Below are positions 11,157-19,942 of a stretch of DNA of 64,000 nt, one piece after another. The DNA is from Leptospira fluminis (GTDB lineage: Bacteria; Spirochaetota; Leptospiria; Leptospirales; Leptospiraceae). Position numbers and translations under genes: made by a program. The DNA lies in NCBI RefSeq assembly GCF_004771275.1, contig NZ_RQEV01000007.1, forward strand, positions 248,001 through 312,000, read 5' to 3'. Below the pieces are notes generated by a model. It did not search any database. It was not told the origin of the DNA and saw only the letters and a program-made list of their open reading frames with translations. Each line of letters begins with the position of its first letter. The stretch's first letter is position 1.

Positions 11157-11983
11157 CTCGTTTTCCACCAGTAAGATAGGATTCTAGAAGGATCGTCCGG
11201 TCCGCCTTCCAGATCCAAAATCCGATTCTGGAATAACTGTTCTAGATTCTCTTTGGTTCGGGAGGACGTTCTTCCCGCCTCCAATGAGTTTCCCGTTTCA
11301 GGATCTTTTGCAAGAAAGAACGAAAATAATCCTCTCGGAGGTCTGGTCTCCAGAGGATCGACGAAACGGATGGCATGGAGATTGTGGAATTTTCTTAAAC
11401 CCCGTAATTTGCGAAGAGGAGAAACATTGATGAAATCGGAGAGAATGTACGAGTCGGTATATTTTTGGATCTTATTTTTCAATACGGAAAACGGTAGGTC
11501 CGGATTCGTCTTCGAACTTCGTCCGACTCTCGTTCGGATCTTTTCCAAGGCAGGGAGAGCTTCGTCCAGGGTCCTAAGATATCCCGTTTCGTGTTCCAGA
11601 ACGTCGGAATACGATAGCACCTTAGCCAAATTCCCTTTTCGGACGTAGAGCAGGACAAGCAAGGCGAGAACCTGAAAGGCGTTCTCCGATTTGGTCCATT
11701 CCCCGGAGCTCCAGTTCATCGACTCGGATACATCCAGAAAGAAGACTCCCGATCTTTCCTTTTCCTCGTAAAACTCCCGGACGTGGAGTTCTCCCAATCT
11801 GGAAGTCACGTTCCAATCGATCAAGCGAGTGTCGTCTCCGATCGAGTACGGGCGGACATCCTTGAAGTCCAGTCCTCTGCCCTTTCTCTGACTCGAAGCG
11901 GAACCTTGTCTTTCCTTTCTGGAAAATCCCTTCTCCTTGAATTCCAGGAGTCGGACCAGATTTTGGTACTCCTTGCGAAGCAT
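11153..11983 (-). CDS. DUF58 domain protein
   Basis: A 276-residue protein of the DUF58 family, a vWA-related domain nearly always found beside moxR. The signature FKDVRPYSIGDDTRLIDWNV lies near residue 40-60, and FFLDVSESMNW near residue 80-90 gives the DxSxS-like metal site. The start codon is one base beyond the moxR stop, and the end overlaps the next gene by four bases. DUF58 proteins are presumed substrates or adaptors of MoxR AAA+ ATPases. Confidence 0.92.
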   Translation of the reverse strand: MLRKEYQNLVRLLEFKEKGFSRKERQGSASSQRKGRGLDFKDVRPYSIGDDTRLIDWNVTSRLGELHVREFYEEKERSGVFFLDVSESMNWSSGEWTKSENAFQVLALLVLLYVRKGNLAKVLSYSDVLEHETGYLRTLDEALPALEKIRTRVGRSSKTNPDLPFSVLKNKIQKYTDSYILSDFINVSPLRKLRGLRKFHNLHAIRFVDPLETRPPRGLFSFFLAKDPETGNSLEAGRTSSRTKENLEQLFQNRILDLEGGPDDPSRILSYWWKTR

Positions 11984-11984
11984 T

Positions 11985-12995
11985 TTACAAAACCTGAGTG
12001 GCCTCCGAAACGGTTTGGATGACGGATTCGATTTCCACTTCCTCCGAAATCGCTTCGAACGTAAGTAGGATCCTATGCCTTAGGATTTCGGGCAAGGAGC
12101 CTTTAACGTCCTCCGGAATCACGTAGTCCCTGCCTTCCCATAAGGCTTTGGCTTTTGCCGCTTTGAGCAGACTCAAGCTGGCTCTGGGAGAAGCCCCGTG
12201 TTTGACGTACGGTAGAAGATCCGGAATCGTCTTTTCCTCCGGACGAGTGTTCCGAACCAGACGCACAATATAACTTTTCAACTTCGGTTCCACATGCACC
12301 TTGTCCACCAAAGAGGATATACGCAGGATCTCTTTGGAACCTGCCACTTTTCGAATTCGTTTTTGCCCCGGTGATAAACGACCATGCTGTTCCAGAATTT
12401 CCAGTTCTTCCCCCAAAGCCGGGTAATCCACGAGTATTTTCATAAAGAAACGATCCGTCTGAGCCTCGGGTAAAGGATAAGTCCCGTCCTGGTCGATCGG
12501 ATTTTCCGTCGCGAGAACGAGAAAAGGTCGTTCGAGAGGAAAGGTGTTTTCCCCGATCGTAACGGTACGTTCCTCCATGCATTCGAGTAATGCGGATTGC
12601 ACTTTGGCGGGAGCACGGTTGATTTCGTCGGCCAAAAGTACTCCGGTGAAGATGGGACCTTTTCTCGTACGAAAATCCCCTTCCTTAGGATTGAATACGA
12701 CGGTTCCGACCAAATCCGCCGGGAGAAGATCCGGTGTAAACTGTACTCTTTTGTAATCCAGTTCCAAAGCCGCGGAAAGGGATTTGGCAAGCAAGGTCTT
12801 AGCCAAACCCGGCATCCCTTCCAACAGAACATGTCCTTGGCAAGCCAAGGAGACCAAGAGACTTTTGACGACGGAATCCTGTCCCGTGATTTCCCGGGCG
12901 AGTTCGTTTCGGATCTTATCCAGAGTTTCTTTGGCAAAGGCCAAGTCGAGTTCGGTCAAGGAAGTATGTTCCGTGGGCAAGGATTTTGGTTCCAT
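11985..12995 (-). CDS. MoxR-family AAA+ ATPase
   Basis: A 336-residue cytoplasmic AAA+ ATPase of the MoxR family. Walker A is GMPGLAKT at residues 60-67; Walker B is [11 protein letters not shown]; sensor 1 is in [19 protein letters not shown]. These are highly characteristic of MoxR. The length is typical. It heads the moxR-DUF58-bat-htpG operon. MoxR proteins act as chaperones that help mature or activate vWA-containing partners, here the DUF58 protein, BatA and the BatB half of the fusion. The next gene upstream (13023-13646) is on the same strand but 27 bases away. Confidence 0.95.
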   Translation of the reverse strand: MEPKSLPTEHTSLTELDLAFAKETLDKIRNELAREITGQDSVVKSLLVSLACQGHVLLEGMPGLAKTLLAKSLSAALELDYKRVQFTPDLLPADLVGTVVFNPKEGDFRTRKGPIFTGVLLADEINRAPAKVQSALLECMEERTVTIGENTFPLERPFLVLATENPIDQDGTYPLPEAQTDRFFMKILVDYPALGEELEILEQHGRLSPGQKRIRKVAGSKEILRISSLVDKVHVEPKLKSYIVRLVRNTRPEEKTIPDLLPYVKHGASPRASLSLLKAAKAKALWEGRDYVIPEDVKGSLPEILRHRILLTFEAISEEVEIESVIQTVSEATQVL

Positions 12996-13022
12996 CTGGT
13001 CTCGTTCGGTTTCGATCCTAGT

Positions 13023-13646
13023 TTAACGCTCCGCCGTCCAACGGCCAGAACTATTAGTTCCTTGGTACGGTCCTTGGATTTTTTTACCGTCCAAATCTCC
13101 GGTATAGGTCTGCTGGAACGGGACATTACTTCCGATTTCGGAACAACGGACTCCGGTACAGGAACGTACGAACCGGATCGACTTGCCGGTAATTCTCACT
13201 TGAGAGAGAAATTCGTTGGCCCCTTTTCCCCAATTCGTGAATCGAAGGGTTCCTCCCATGCCTCCCGTTTTTCTGGGGAAGAGGATAAGAACCCCCTTGT
13301 GCATTCCCACCTGCAATTTGTAGGTTCCGATAAATGCTTTTTCGGAGTCGCTTAACGGAACCTGACCCGGGTCCACGGTCTTCGCATCCTCTAAAAATTC
13401 GATTTTTTCGACGGTTTCCAGAGGGATCGTGAAATCGGGATCTTTTAGGACTAATTTGTTTTGGTCCAACAAGACCAAGGTTCCTTCCGTAAAAGAGCCG
13501 CTATACGTGACTTTGGCCTGACGACCGATGGAAGAGCAACCTTTGCTCCAAGTTCCGAGTAGGAAAAAGATCGGGGCCGCCAAAAGGAACCCCAAGGCGA
13601 TCGCCTTGGGGCCGGAGATTTCAAACTTATTCTTCGTTTCGTTCAT
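13023..13646 (-). CDS. Membrane-anchored protein of unknown function
   Basis: A protein of about 207 residues with one N-terminal hydrophobic segment (KAIALGFLLAAPIFFLLGTW) and a beta-rich soluble part containing SGSFTEGTLVLLDQNKLVLKD. The ATG at 13646 is supported by GGGAGA a few bases upstream; the frame stays open further upstream but that part overlaps the end of the lipoprotein gene. I do not recognise a family. It sits between the MORN-type lipoprotein and moxR on the same strand, so it could be part of either unit. Confidence 0.65.
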   Translation of the reverse strand: MNETKNKFEISGPKAIALGFLLAAPIFFLLGTWSKGCSSIGRQAKVTYSGSFTEGTLVLLDQNKLVLKDPDFTIPLETVEKIEFLEDAKTVDPGQVPLSDSEKAFIGTYKLQVGMHKGVLILFPRKTGGMGGTLRFTNWGKGANEFLSQVRITGKSIRFVRSCTGVRCSEIGSNVPFQQTYTGDLDGKKIQGPYQGTNSSGRWTAER

Positions 13647-13665
13647 TTTTCTCCCGGCGGCAAAA

Positions 13666-14952
13666 TCATTTGCAATTTTGCATTTCGCCCATCTTAGAAT
13701 TTTCCTTCCCGTTGATATAATATTTTTTCCCTTGAGGAGTGGACCAGCATCCGTTCTTGGCGTTCGTTCCGACCATGATCGGACCTTCGCCCAATTTCGC
13801 ACCCGATTCGTCGTATTCTATGGCACGGTTCTCGTCTATGATATCGAAACTTTTCTTTCCATTTTTGTAATATGTAAACGGAAGGTCCGGACGGAACTTA
13901 GCGTTGAGTTCGTCGTTCTTATCGTCGATAAGCAGGATGGAGAAACTCATCTTTCCCTTTCCGACCAGTTGTCCTTCCTTATCGTAGGCTTCGGCGGAGG
14001 ACATCATGAATTCGTTCTGCATGGATCCTTTGTACGCGATGTTTCCGTTGCTCCAGTAGAATTTCCAATCCCCTTTTCTGGTATGATCCCTCTGGCCTTC
14101 GGCAAAAACCTTTCCATTTTTATAATATTCTTTCCAAGGTCCGGTCCTGAGCGCCTTGCGATCCGTTCCCGTACCTTTGGGAGCGTAAGCTCCGTCGGCT
14201 TGGATCTGGCCGTTGTCGTAATAGGACTTCCAATTGCCCGTCTTCAGGTCGTCGGCGTAATTTCCTTCGGAAGAGAGAGTGGTTCCGTCCTTTTGGTAAT
14301 TGATTTCGTGACCGCTTTTTAAGCCGTTTTTGTATTCCGTAACGGATTTTTTGGCACCATCCTCGGCGTGATATTCCTTCCAGGTTCCGACCTTCTTGTC
14401 GTCTGCGTAGGAACCTTCCTCCAAGAGGAATCCTTTTTCGGACTTGGACCAATACGGGCCGTTCTTCTTATCCGCTTTGTTCATGGTGCTTTCGGTCTGG
14501 GTTCCGTCTTTGGAAAGTTTTTTCTCTTCTCCTTCCTTTAAGCCCGCGACGTACGGAGTTTCCCTTAAAGTTTCTCCCGTTTCAAAAAGAGTTTTCCAGA
14601 TTCCGTCCCTTTTATCGTCCTTATAATCGCCGACACGCACGAGAACGCTGAATTTCTTATGATCCGCGCCCTCTTTTTCCACGTATTCCTTCCAACTTCC
14701 GTTCCGTTTGAATTTTTTGATCTGATCAGGAGTTAGGGTACCGATCTGATCCGGAGTACAGGTTTTACCGGAACAATCCAAGACCACCGGACCTTCCGCC
14801 TTCAGATTGAAGGTTTCCTTGAATTTTTCCACCCTGAGGTTCGGATCCATGATCTGGTACTCCTGATCCTTACCCTTGTTTTCCGCGATGTTAAGAGAAG
14901 AGCACCCTGCGAGAATCGCAACGGCGCAAATTGGAAATAAGATGCGTTTCAT
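13666..14952 (-). CDS. Lipoprotein with MORN/YwqK-type repeats
   Basis: A 428-residue lipoprotein. The signal peptide ends in a lipobox (ILAGCSS, Cys at residue 16). The mature protein carries repeated units of the form G-x-W-K-x-Y-x-x-G-x, for example [35 protein letters not shown] and [12 protein letters not shown]. These are the MORN_2/YwqK-type repeats common in leptospiral surface lipoproteins. The repeats likely form a beta-solenoid scaffold in the envelope. AAGG lies shortly before the ATG. The YwqK name includes 'antitoxin' in some databases, but nothing here suggests a toxin partner. Confidence 0.85.
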   Translation of the reverse strand: MKRILFPICAVAILAGCSSLNIAENKGKDQEYQIMDPNLRVEKFKETFNLKAEGPVVLDCSGKTCTPDQIGTLTPDQIKKFKRNGSWKEYVEKEGADHKKFSVLVRVGDYKDDKRDGIWKTLFETGETLRETPYVAGLKEGEEKKLSKDGTQTESTMNKADKKNGPYWSKSEKGFLLEEGSYADDKKVGTWKEYHAEDGAKKSVTEYKNGLKSGHEINYQKDGTTLSSEGNYADDLKTGNWKSYYDNGQIQADGAYAPKGTGTDRKALRTGPWKEYYKNGKVFAEGQRDHTRKGDWKFYWSNGNIAYKGSMQNEFMMSSAEAYDKEGQLVGKGKMSFSILLIDDKNDELNAKFRPDLPFTYYKNGKKSFDIIDENRAIEYDESGAKLGEGPIMVGTNAKNGCWSTPQGKKYYINGKENSKMGEMQNCK

Positions 14953-15189
14953 GAAATTGCCTTATGAAAAATCTAAGACCCAAACCTAAGGCTTTGCGGG
15001 AAAGTCGTCAACTCTATTAGGTTCAGGGGCGAGGCCCCACCCTGCTCTGGGTGGGGGCCGGTGCGGTGGTACCCCCCGTATCCCCCCGAGCACTCGATTC
15101 GGCTCGAATATCAGAAAAATCGGATTTTAACAACTTTTTTTCGGATAGGAATTCTGCAGGAGCTCCTGCAGAAAACTTGTAAAAAAAAA
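14953..15189. other. Intergenic region with two strong inverted repeats
   Basis: No gene is visible. It holds a GC-rich hairpin at 15033-15059 (GGCCCCACCC / GGGTGGGGGCC with one bulged base) and a perfect 22-base palindrome at 15152-15173 with arms TTCTGCAGGAG. The palindrome lies just downstream of the DUF1574 gene that ends at 15190, so it could stop that transcript, but the T-rich tract lies on the wrong side for a standard terminator. Confidence 0.6.
15152..15173. repeat. 22-bp perfect palindrome
   Basis: Two 11-base arms, TTCTGCAGGAG and its reverse complement, with no spacer. It lies 17 bases past the stop of the DUF1574 gene. It may form a transcript-end hairpin or be an intergenic repeat of the genome. 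Confidence 0.75.
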
Positions 15190-16284
15190 TTATTGAACGG
15201 AATGCGGAAAATGCAGTCGCAAAAAACGCAGGAAAGGTCGGTAGCAATCCACCGCCATATGTCCACTATCCGCAAAGGAATTGCATTCGTAATCTTTTGA
15301 CTCTGCAAGTTCCAAAAGAGGAATTCCGTAAGACCGGTTGATCGGAAGAATTCTCTCCTTCCAAGGAGCGGGGATCTTCATCGAAGCGAGAAGATTTTCC
15401 AAAGGCAAGGAAACTTCCGGACGCACTACGATCGTAGGAATATGCCGCTCCTTGACCAACTTTAGGATCTTTTCGTAAAACTCGAATTGCATTTCCGAAG
15501 GAGCGTATTTCGGATAAATCCAGCCGATCGTTCGGATCGAACTGTCCTCTAACCTGCCGAAGTCCCTCTCGAAGAATGCGCCCGCCGGAGAAATCGCATT
15601 CCCCTGGTCCTTATACAAGGTGTCGATCGTCATCTGCTTTACGAGCTCGGCCATTTCGAACTTCTTATTCGTCAAACGATTAACCACATTAGAAAGATAC
15701 GGTTTGTTTTTACTGACGCCGAAAATCGTATTTCCTAGGTAATAGTTCACATTCTCACGGCCTAAGGTCCATGCATAGGAAAGAACGAATCGCAGATCGA
15801 AACTGTTCGCGAGATTGGATTTCTTAAACGTGGTGCTGTTCGCGTTGAATTGGAAAGGGTCGGCTTCCATCACCAAAAAATCCGGTTTGACCCCGCCTTC
15901 CATCATTCTTTCCAAAAAGAAAAGATAATATGCCGGAGTCGTTACGGCTGATGAAAAATTATAAACATCCCAGTCTGGATAAAAATCCAAGATCTCCTGG
16001 TTCTTAAAATAAAGTAAACGGGAGGACCCCAAAAGGATGACGAGTTTTTTGGGGGATTTATGGGTCGCTTGGGAACCGTACTTTTGAATGAGCTCCTTCA
16101 GGAGATCCTTCTTTACATCGTAGTAAATGTACGTGAATTCCGTCTTAAGATAGTCCCGAACCTTTTCCAAAAAGAAAAGTTTATCCACGAGAAAGACGAA
16201 TAAAAAAAGAAGAATCGGATAGAATAGATACGGCCTTGTCAGGAAATTCTGGATTTCCTCCGATTTTTGATTGCTTTGGGACAC
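15190..16284 (-). CDS. DUF1574 family membrane protein
   Basis: A 364-residue protein with one N-terminal membrane segment ([20 protein letters not shown]) and a large SGNH-hydrolase-like domain outside. Motifs are LGSSRLLYF near residue 86 (block I, GxS) and [10 protein letters not shown] near the C-terminus (block V, D-x-x-H-like). This fits DUF1574, a family seen mainly in Leptospira and related to alginate O-acetylation accessory proteins. The start is GTG with GGGAG about ten bases upstream. A second member lies at 59887 beside an MBOAT gene, which suggests both act in surface-glycan acylation. This copy stands alone. Confidence 0.8.
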   Translation of the reverse strand: MSQSNQKSEEIQNFLTRPYLFYPILLFLFVFLVDKLFFLEKVRDYLKTEFTYIYYDVKKDLLKELIQKYGSQATHKSPKKLVILLGSSRLLYFKNQEILDFYPDWDVYNFSSAVTTPAYYLFFLERMMEGGVKPDFLVMEADPFQFNANSTTFKKSNLANSFDLRFVLSYAWTLGRENVNYYLGNTIFGVSKNKPYLSNVVNRLTNKKFEMAELVKQMTIDTLYKDQGNAISPAGAFFERDFGRLEDSSIRTIGWIYPKYAPSEMQFEFYEKILKLVKERHIPTIVVRPEVSLPLENLLASMKIPAPWKERILPINRSYGIPLLELAESKDYECNSFADSGHMAVDCYRPFLRFLRLHFPHSVQ

Positions 16285-16338
16285 GAACGCAAGACTCCCC
16301 TGAAGGACAGGAGTGTCAATCCTAAACGAAAGTTAGGA

Positions 16339-16704
16339 TCAGGCCGTCGCGAGAGACTCGGAAGACTTGCGTCTCTTTTGAAGTTCCGCGAACCATTCCA
16401 AAACGTTTTTGTTGTACGAAACCAAACGCTTTACGTACGCTCTTCTTTCCGGATCCAGAATTTCCCTGGCTTCACGGATGATTTCCTCCACGATTTTCGT
16501 GTGGAAGGAAAAATGACTCGCGAATAAATTAAAGTGTTCCCTGCCGTGAGCAAACCAGTCTCTGGATTGGATATCTTTGAAAAAATCTTCCATGCGATCG
16601 ATGTCGGCATCGAAGTCGGAGTCGTAAGGGGAATTCAGGATGGAAATCGTGTCCGTTATGTCAGTGAGACTTTGAAAGTAGGAGTCTAAATCTTGAAATT
16701 CCAC
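16339..16704 (-). CDS. Small protein of unknown function
   Basis: A soluble protein of about 121 residues, rich in Asp, Glu, Arg and aromatic residues, probably all-helical; no signal or membrane segment. Several in-frame GTG codons are possible starts (16716, 16710, 16704). GTG 16704 is preferred because GAGGTGG lies eight bases upstream. I recognise no family. It precedes a long non-coding stretch. Confidence 0.55.
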   Translation of the reverse strand: MEFQDLDSYFQSLTDITDTISILNSPYDSDFDADIDRMEDFFKDIQSRDWFAHGREHFNLFASHFSFHTKIVEEIIREAREILDPERRAYVKRLVSYNKNVLEWFAELQKRRKSSESLATA

Positions 16705-17682
16705 CGGCACTACCACCTCAGAAAAGAAAATCCTTCGCGGACTTTCCTAAGAACGGGCTATACCCAATGATCCACGGAGAACCGCGAAACCTGTTCAAAA
16801 ACAGATGCTAATGTCATCTTTTTTTAGAGGCTCAAGGCATCAACCGAATTTTCAGCCCGATTGAAAGAAAGATTTCGGCCGCGACCTGCGGTCCGGGCTG
16901 CTTCGGGTTCGGGCAGCCGCCCTCATCCGACACGATTCTTCTTTTCTCTCTCGGCTTCTTTGGTTGCTTCTCGTGTCGGACAAGCCCTGCGCATCCCTCG
17001 CGGGATTCTAAGCCGGGAAAATCTTTCTCTCCAATACACATCCCTCGGATTTTATTCGGACTTCCAATTTTGATTCGGTTCTTCCATATCCGTTCCCATA
17101 CCGGAGGATCGTATGAATATCCTTATATCATTTTCCTTCGATCAATAGGCCTAGCCCAAATCGTATCAAAAATCCAAAGCGAATTCCTGGTCTTGATTTC
17201 TTTCACAAGTTTCAATCTAGAATCATAGATGCGAAATAACGATTCTGTCCGACGTTCCTGCATTACCGGAATAATCCCGATACTGAAAAACTAAAAGAAG
17301 AGGTGACAGCGAACGTAATCATTTTTCTGAATTCACCTAACGAGTGTTTGGCCGCGACCCTCACTTTTTTCTCTTTTATGATGCCTTTGTCTTCGTAGCC
17401 TCGGGTCAGGCTCTCACCTTCGGTCAAGTTATTGCACTTAAGTTTAGTCACCTGATCTCCTTTACCCCCCAATAACTTGACCACGGTTCGATCCTTCGCG
17501 GTTTTGTTATCAATAATTCCTTTTATGAGCCTCAAAAGAATTCCCACTCTAATACAAATTTTTATTACTAAAATGCTTGTAGATTCAGTCTATAAAGAAT
17601 AATTTTGTATATAAACCTGGAAATAATCGGGCACCAAGTATTCGAAGCAGCGACAAAAGTTGAAGTAAGGATAATTCAAACC
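16705..17682. other. Long region without a supported gene
   Basis: Nearly 1 kb with no gene I can support. It holds an inverted repeat with 10-base arms (TCCGACACGA at 16926-16935 and its complement at 16971-16980, 35-base loop), and the first copy of the 30-base direct repeat at 17477-17506. A 94-codon minus-strand reading (17263-17547) has no recognisable features and probably is not a gene. Confidence 0.5.
17477..17506. repeat. 30-bp direct repeat, copy 1
   Basis: Begins TTGACCACGGTTCGATCCTT and is identical over 30 bases to 18279-18308. The two copies bracket the toxin-antitoxin pair at 17683-18211. Confidence 0.9.
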
Positions 17683-17892
17683 ATGAAAATTCTAGTCGAT
17701 GTAAAAGATGAAAAAGCTCTTTTCCTAATGGAAGTTTTGAAAGGATTCTCTTTCGTAAAAAAAACGGAAACTCTCTCCAAACCAAGAACCAAAGCCCTCA
17801 AAGATTTTAAAGAAGCCGTTGAACAAGTCAACCTAGATAAAAAAGGAAAGATCAAGCTCAAATCAATTCATTCCCTGCTTGATGAAATTTGA
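17683..17892 (+). CDS. Antitoxin of a RelE/ParE-type pair
   Basis: A 69-residue protein beginning MKILVDVKDEKALFLMEVLK and ending KSIHSLLDEI. Short, charged antitoxins of this kind, with an N-terminal ribbon/strand part and a C-terminal toxin-binding helix, precede RelE/ParE toxins. The ATG at 17683 fits the usual length; the reading extends upstream without evidence. It overlaps the toxin start by 11 bases. It is identified mainly by position and size. It would neutralise the toxin and repress its own promoter. Confidence 0.72.
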   Translation: MKILVDVKDEKALFLMEVLKGFSFVKKTETLSKPRTKALKDFKEAVEQVNLDKKGKIKLKSIHSLLDEI

Positions 17893-18211
17893 AATCGTAT
17901 ACACTGGTCTTTTTGAGCGGGAACTTAAAAATCTATCTAAGAAATATCGCTCCATTAAATACGATCTCAAGAAACTTATCGCCTCTATAGAGAAAAATCC
18001 AACCCAAGGCATTTCACTTGGCAAAGACTGTTACAAGATCCGACTCGCCCTTTCCTCAAAAGGAAAGGGTAAATCTGGCGGAGCAAGAATTATTACTTAC
18101 GCCCATCTCGCTCGAAATAAAGTCTATTTGCTCTCAATCTATAATAAATCCGAAAAAGAAAACATCTCCGATAAAGAACGAGAGGATTTATTAAAGCTCA
18201 TCCAATCTTAA
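17882..18211 (+). CDS. RelE/ParE-family toxin
   Basis: A 109-residue protein (MKFEIVYTGLFERELKNLSKKY...) with the RelE/ParE fold signature: an N-terminal strand, a helical hairpin (FERELKNLSKKYRSIKYDLKKL), then strands CYKIRLA, GGARIITYA and KVYLLSIY. RelE toxins cleave mRNA at the ribosome; ParE toxins poison gyrase. The sequence alone does not separate these. The ATG at 17882 lies inside the antitoxin's last codons. The cassette is bracketed by 30-base direct repeats, suggesting it came in as a unit. Confidence 0.82.
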   Translation: MKFEIVYTGLFERELKNLSKKYRSIKYDLKKLIASIEKNPTQGISLGKDCYKIRLALSSKGKGKSGGARIITYAHLARNKVYLLSIYNKSEKENISDKEREDLLKLIQS

Positions 18212-18278
18212 CCGCTCATCGAGACGGAAAGATCGACCATCTGTTTAAAACTAATATTTACTAAAACGATGAATAATG

Positions 18279-18308
18279 TTGACCACGGTTCGATCCTTCG
18301 CGGTTTTG
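18279..18308. repeat. 30-bp direct repeat, copy 2
   Basis: Identical to 17477-17506 and 802 bases from it. Flanks outside the 30 bases differ. Confidence 0.9.
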
Positions 18309-18408
18309 AATGTGAACATCTTTACATCGAGTTCTAACCCCGGCGTTATCTGAAGTACCGATCTTGTTAATCCGATGATTCTCATCCCGCTTTCACCGCA
18401 AACTGACT

Positions 18409-18548
18409 TACAGCTTACCCCCTAATACGAAGAAACCCGGCAAAAGCCGGGGTTCTGTTGCATTCTTTCTCCTCTTCAGATATTCATAGAATCTGGCCAT
18501 GCTTTTTACGGAAAACAAACCTCGGTACGTCTCCATAAACTCTAATCG
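18409..18548 (-). pseudogene. IS3-family orfB remnant
   Basis: Directly after orfA a second frame reads FMETYRGLFSVKSMARFYEYLK, which matches the first residues of IS3-family OrfB transposases (ETYR-x-LF-V-x-SM-x-RF). Homology stops after about 25 residues and the frame ends at 18409. The catalytic DDE part is missing, so the element cannot move by itself. Confidence 0.75.
18436..18451 (-). terminator. Hairpin, possible minus-strand terminator
   Basis: CCCGGC-AAAA-GCCGGG, a perfect six-base stem with a four-base loop. On the minus strand it is followed by TTTCTTCG, a weak T-tract. Confidence 0.45.
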
Positions 18549-18844
18549 AGATTTTGTTCCTTCGAAAGCATGGCTGAATACTTTTTTAAAATCGCATTCT
18601 CCTCTTTGAGCCGGTGAATCTCTTTTCTAAGTTTCCGCAGCTCTTCGCTTTCTTTGATCTGCTTATCTGTCGGAGGGTTTTGTTCTTCTTCTGATTTCTT
18701 CACGTAAGCCGCCTTCCATTGTCGCAATACAAAATAGCTGATTCCCAAGGACTTCGCTACTTCTTTTATCGTGAAGGATCCCGTTAAGGCCCTTTTTACT
18801 GCCTGTTCTTTAAACTCCGAAGAGTATTTGCCTTGTCTGCTCAT
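18542..18844 (-). CDS. IS3-family transposase OrfA
   Basis: A 100-residue protein with an HTH of the IS3 OrfA/IS911 type (YSSEFKEQAVKRALTGSFTIKEVAKSLGISYFVLRQWK) followed by a leucine-zipper-like coiled coil (ELRKLRKEIHRLKEENAILKKYSAML). It is full length for OrfA. It should bind the IS ends and work with OrfB, but OrfB is reduced to a stub, so the element is dead unless helped in trans. The right end probably lies near 18896, where the minus strand reads TGACGTAAACCCGGACA. Confidence 0.92.
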   Translation of the reverse strand: MSRQGKYSSEFKEQAVKRALTGSFTIKEVAKSLGISYFVLRQWKAAYVKKSEEEQNPPTDKQIKESEELRKLRKEIHRLKEENAILKKYSAMLSKEQNLD

Positions 18845-18897
18845 CGTTTTACCTTTACCTCTTTTTCAGCAAAAAAGGTGTCCGGGTTTACGTCACT

Positions 18898-19032
18898 AGG
18901 CTAGTAAGTGATTTTAACCCATCTGCTCCGACAGTCAATTCAGCATTTACGACGCTAAATGCCGGGACTTATGTGGTCCTCTTCTCACAAGGCGGCACCC
19001 AATCCACCAACAACACCGCCAAGATCCAATAA
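18898..19032 (+). pseudogene. 3' fragment of a gene cut by the IS element
   Basis: From the presumed IS end to the stop at 19032 there is an open frame that reads like the C-terminus of a secreted beta-sandwich protein (...NSAFTTLNAGTYVVLFSQGG...). It lacks a start and the upstream part is IS3 sequence. It appears to be what is left of a gene truncated by the insertion. A 9-bp-stem hairpin follows at 19063-19084. Confidence 0.5.
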
Positions 19033-19062
19033 TCCGTTCCCACAGGGATCGGATCTCGCAAC

Positions 19063-19084
19063 ACTCTGCCCGGACGGGCAGAGT
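19063..19084 (+). terminator. Strong hairpin after the truncated gene
   Basis: ACTCTGCCC / GGGCAGAGT, a nine-base perfect stem with a four-base loop, 31 bases after the stop of the fragment. No T-run follows, so termination is uncertain. Confidence 0.5.
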
Positions 19085-19139
19085 CCCGCTTAAAAATCCC
19101 CAAAGCATTCCTCGTCCATCCCCTATCTTCCTAAAAAAA

Positions 19140-19324
19140 TAAAATGCTAACGTGACCGCCTATTTGAAATAATTAGTTCCAATTTCCGGAAACCGGGTCG
19201 TTTTCAATATAGGTGGGAATAACTATCGACTTATAGTGAAAATGGAAATCGGTTTGGTGGGGTATATATCCGCTTTGTAGGAACACACGAAGAGTAAAAT
19301 AAGATAGATGCTGAAACGATTTAA
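19140..19324 (+). pseudogene. Decayed HigB-type toxin
   Basis: The stretch reads like the C-terminal two-thirds of a HigB mRNA-interferase. One frame gives PISGNRVVFNIGGNNYRLIV (19179-19238), the HigB core; after a frameshift near 19255 it continues as YIRFVGTHEE, then NKIDAETI to a stop at 19322-19324. In-frame stops at 19170 and 19292 and the missing N-terminus show it is dead. The intact HigA-like antitoxin follows 39 bases later, which is the usual higBA order. Confidence 0.8.
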
Positions 19325-19363
19325 TTTCTAAGACTTACGTTTTGTTTTTTAAGGTTCGCTAAA

Positions 19364-19747
19364 ATGTCTCAAGTAATAAAAATCCAACCCGTAGTTTCTA
19401 AAAGTGACTATCATTCCGCCATGAAACGAATCGAAGTCCTAATGGATTCTGAAAATAAATCCAAAACCGAAGATTTGGAACTGGAAACTCTGTTTATTCT
19501 GGTAGAAAACTACGAGGAGGAACATTTTCCTTTTCCATCCGCGGATCCTATAGAGGCGATCAAATTTAGAATGGAACAGGAAGGTCTTTCTCAAACCGAC
19601 TTAGCGAAAATCCTAGGGTCTAAAAACCGTGCTTCCGAATATCTAAACCGGAAGATCCCTCTTTCTATCCATGCCATGAGGAAGATAAAAGAAGCTCTTG
19701 GAATCTCCGGAGATATTTTACTCCAAAAATATTTGACTAAGAAATAG
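19364..19747 (+). CDS. HigA-type antitoxin, HTH transcription regulator
   Basis: A 127-residue protein with a C-terminal XRE-type helix-turn-helix: IKFRMEQEGLSQTDLAKILGSKNRASEYLNRKIPLSIHAMRKI at about residues 67-110. The N-terminal half (EDLELETLFILVENYEEEHFP) matches HigA-like antitoxins of the HTH-XRE family. It would bind and repress its own promoter and neutralise HigB, but the neighbouring higB is broken. It may survive as an orphan antitoxin or regulator. Confidence 0.85.
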   Translation: MSQVIKIQPVVSKSDYHSAMKRIEVLMDSENKSKTEDLELETLFILVENYEEEHFPFPSADPIEAIKFRMEQEGLSQTDLAKILGSKNRASEYLNRKIPLSIHAMRKIKEALGISGDILLQKYLTKK

Positions 19748-19942
19748 AATCGCAACGCCGCAGGCTATAGAGACGTCAAAGCAATTTCCCTCGGAGAATT
19801 TGAATGTAATTCTCCACTGGTCATTGATCCTGATAGAACAATAATTCTTTAAGTTCCCTTTTAAATGTTCGAATCTATTAGAAAGATAGCATTGTTCGGA
19901 GCCGCCTCGAGTTCGGGCGCTGCTGCCATTCCGGGCGCAAGC

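Noticed and set aside
15033..15059. GC-rich hairpin as a terminator
   Set aside because: Neither strand has a T-run after the stem, so it is noted only as a hairpin within the intergenic region.
16181..16189. TTATCCACG, one base off a DnaA box
   Set aside because: A single copy inside the DUF1574 coding sequence; a lone 8/9 match is expected by chance and no cluster exists.
17484..17495. GGTTCGATCC resembling a tRNA T-arm
   Set aside because: The flanking bases do not form the T-stem and no other tRNA arm can be drawn around either repeat copy.
17263..17547. 94-codon minus-strand ORF before the toxin-antitoxin pair
   Set aside because: No recognisable motif, no ribosome binding site, and it covers a non-coding direct repeat; coding potential is not supported.
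19746..19853. Open frame after higA reading GYRDVKAISLGEFECN
   Set aside because: It has no start and only about 35 codons; it could be a gene fragment but nothing confirms it.
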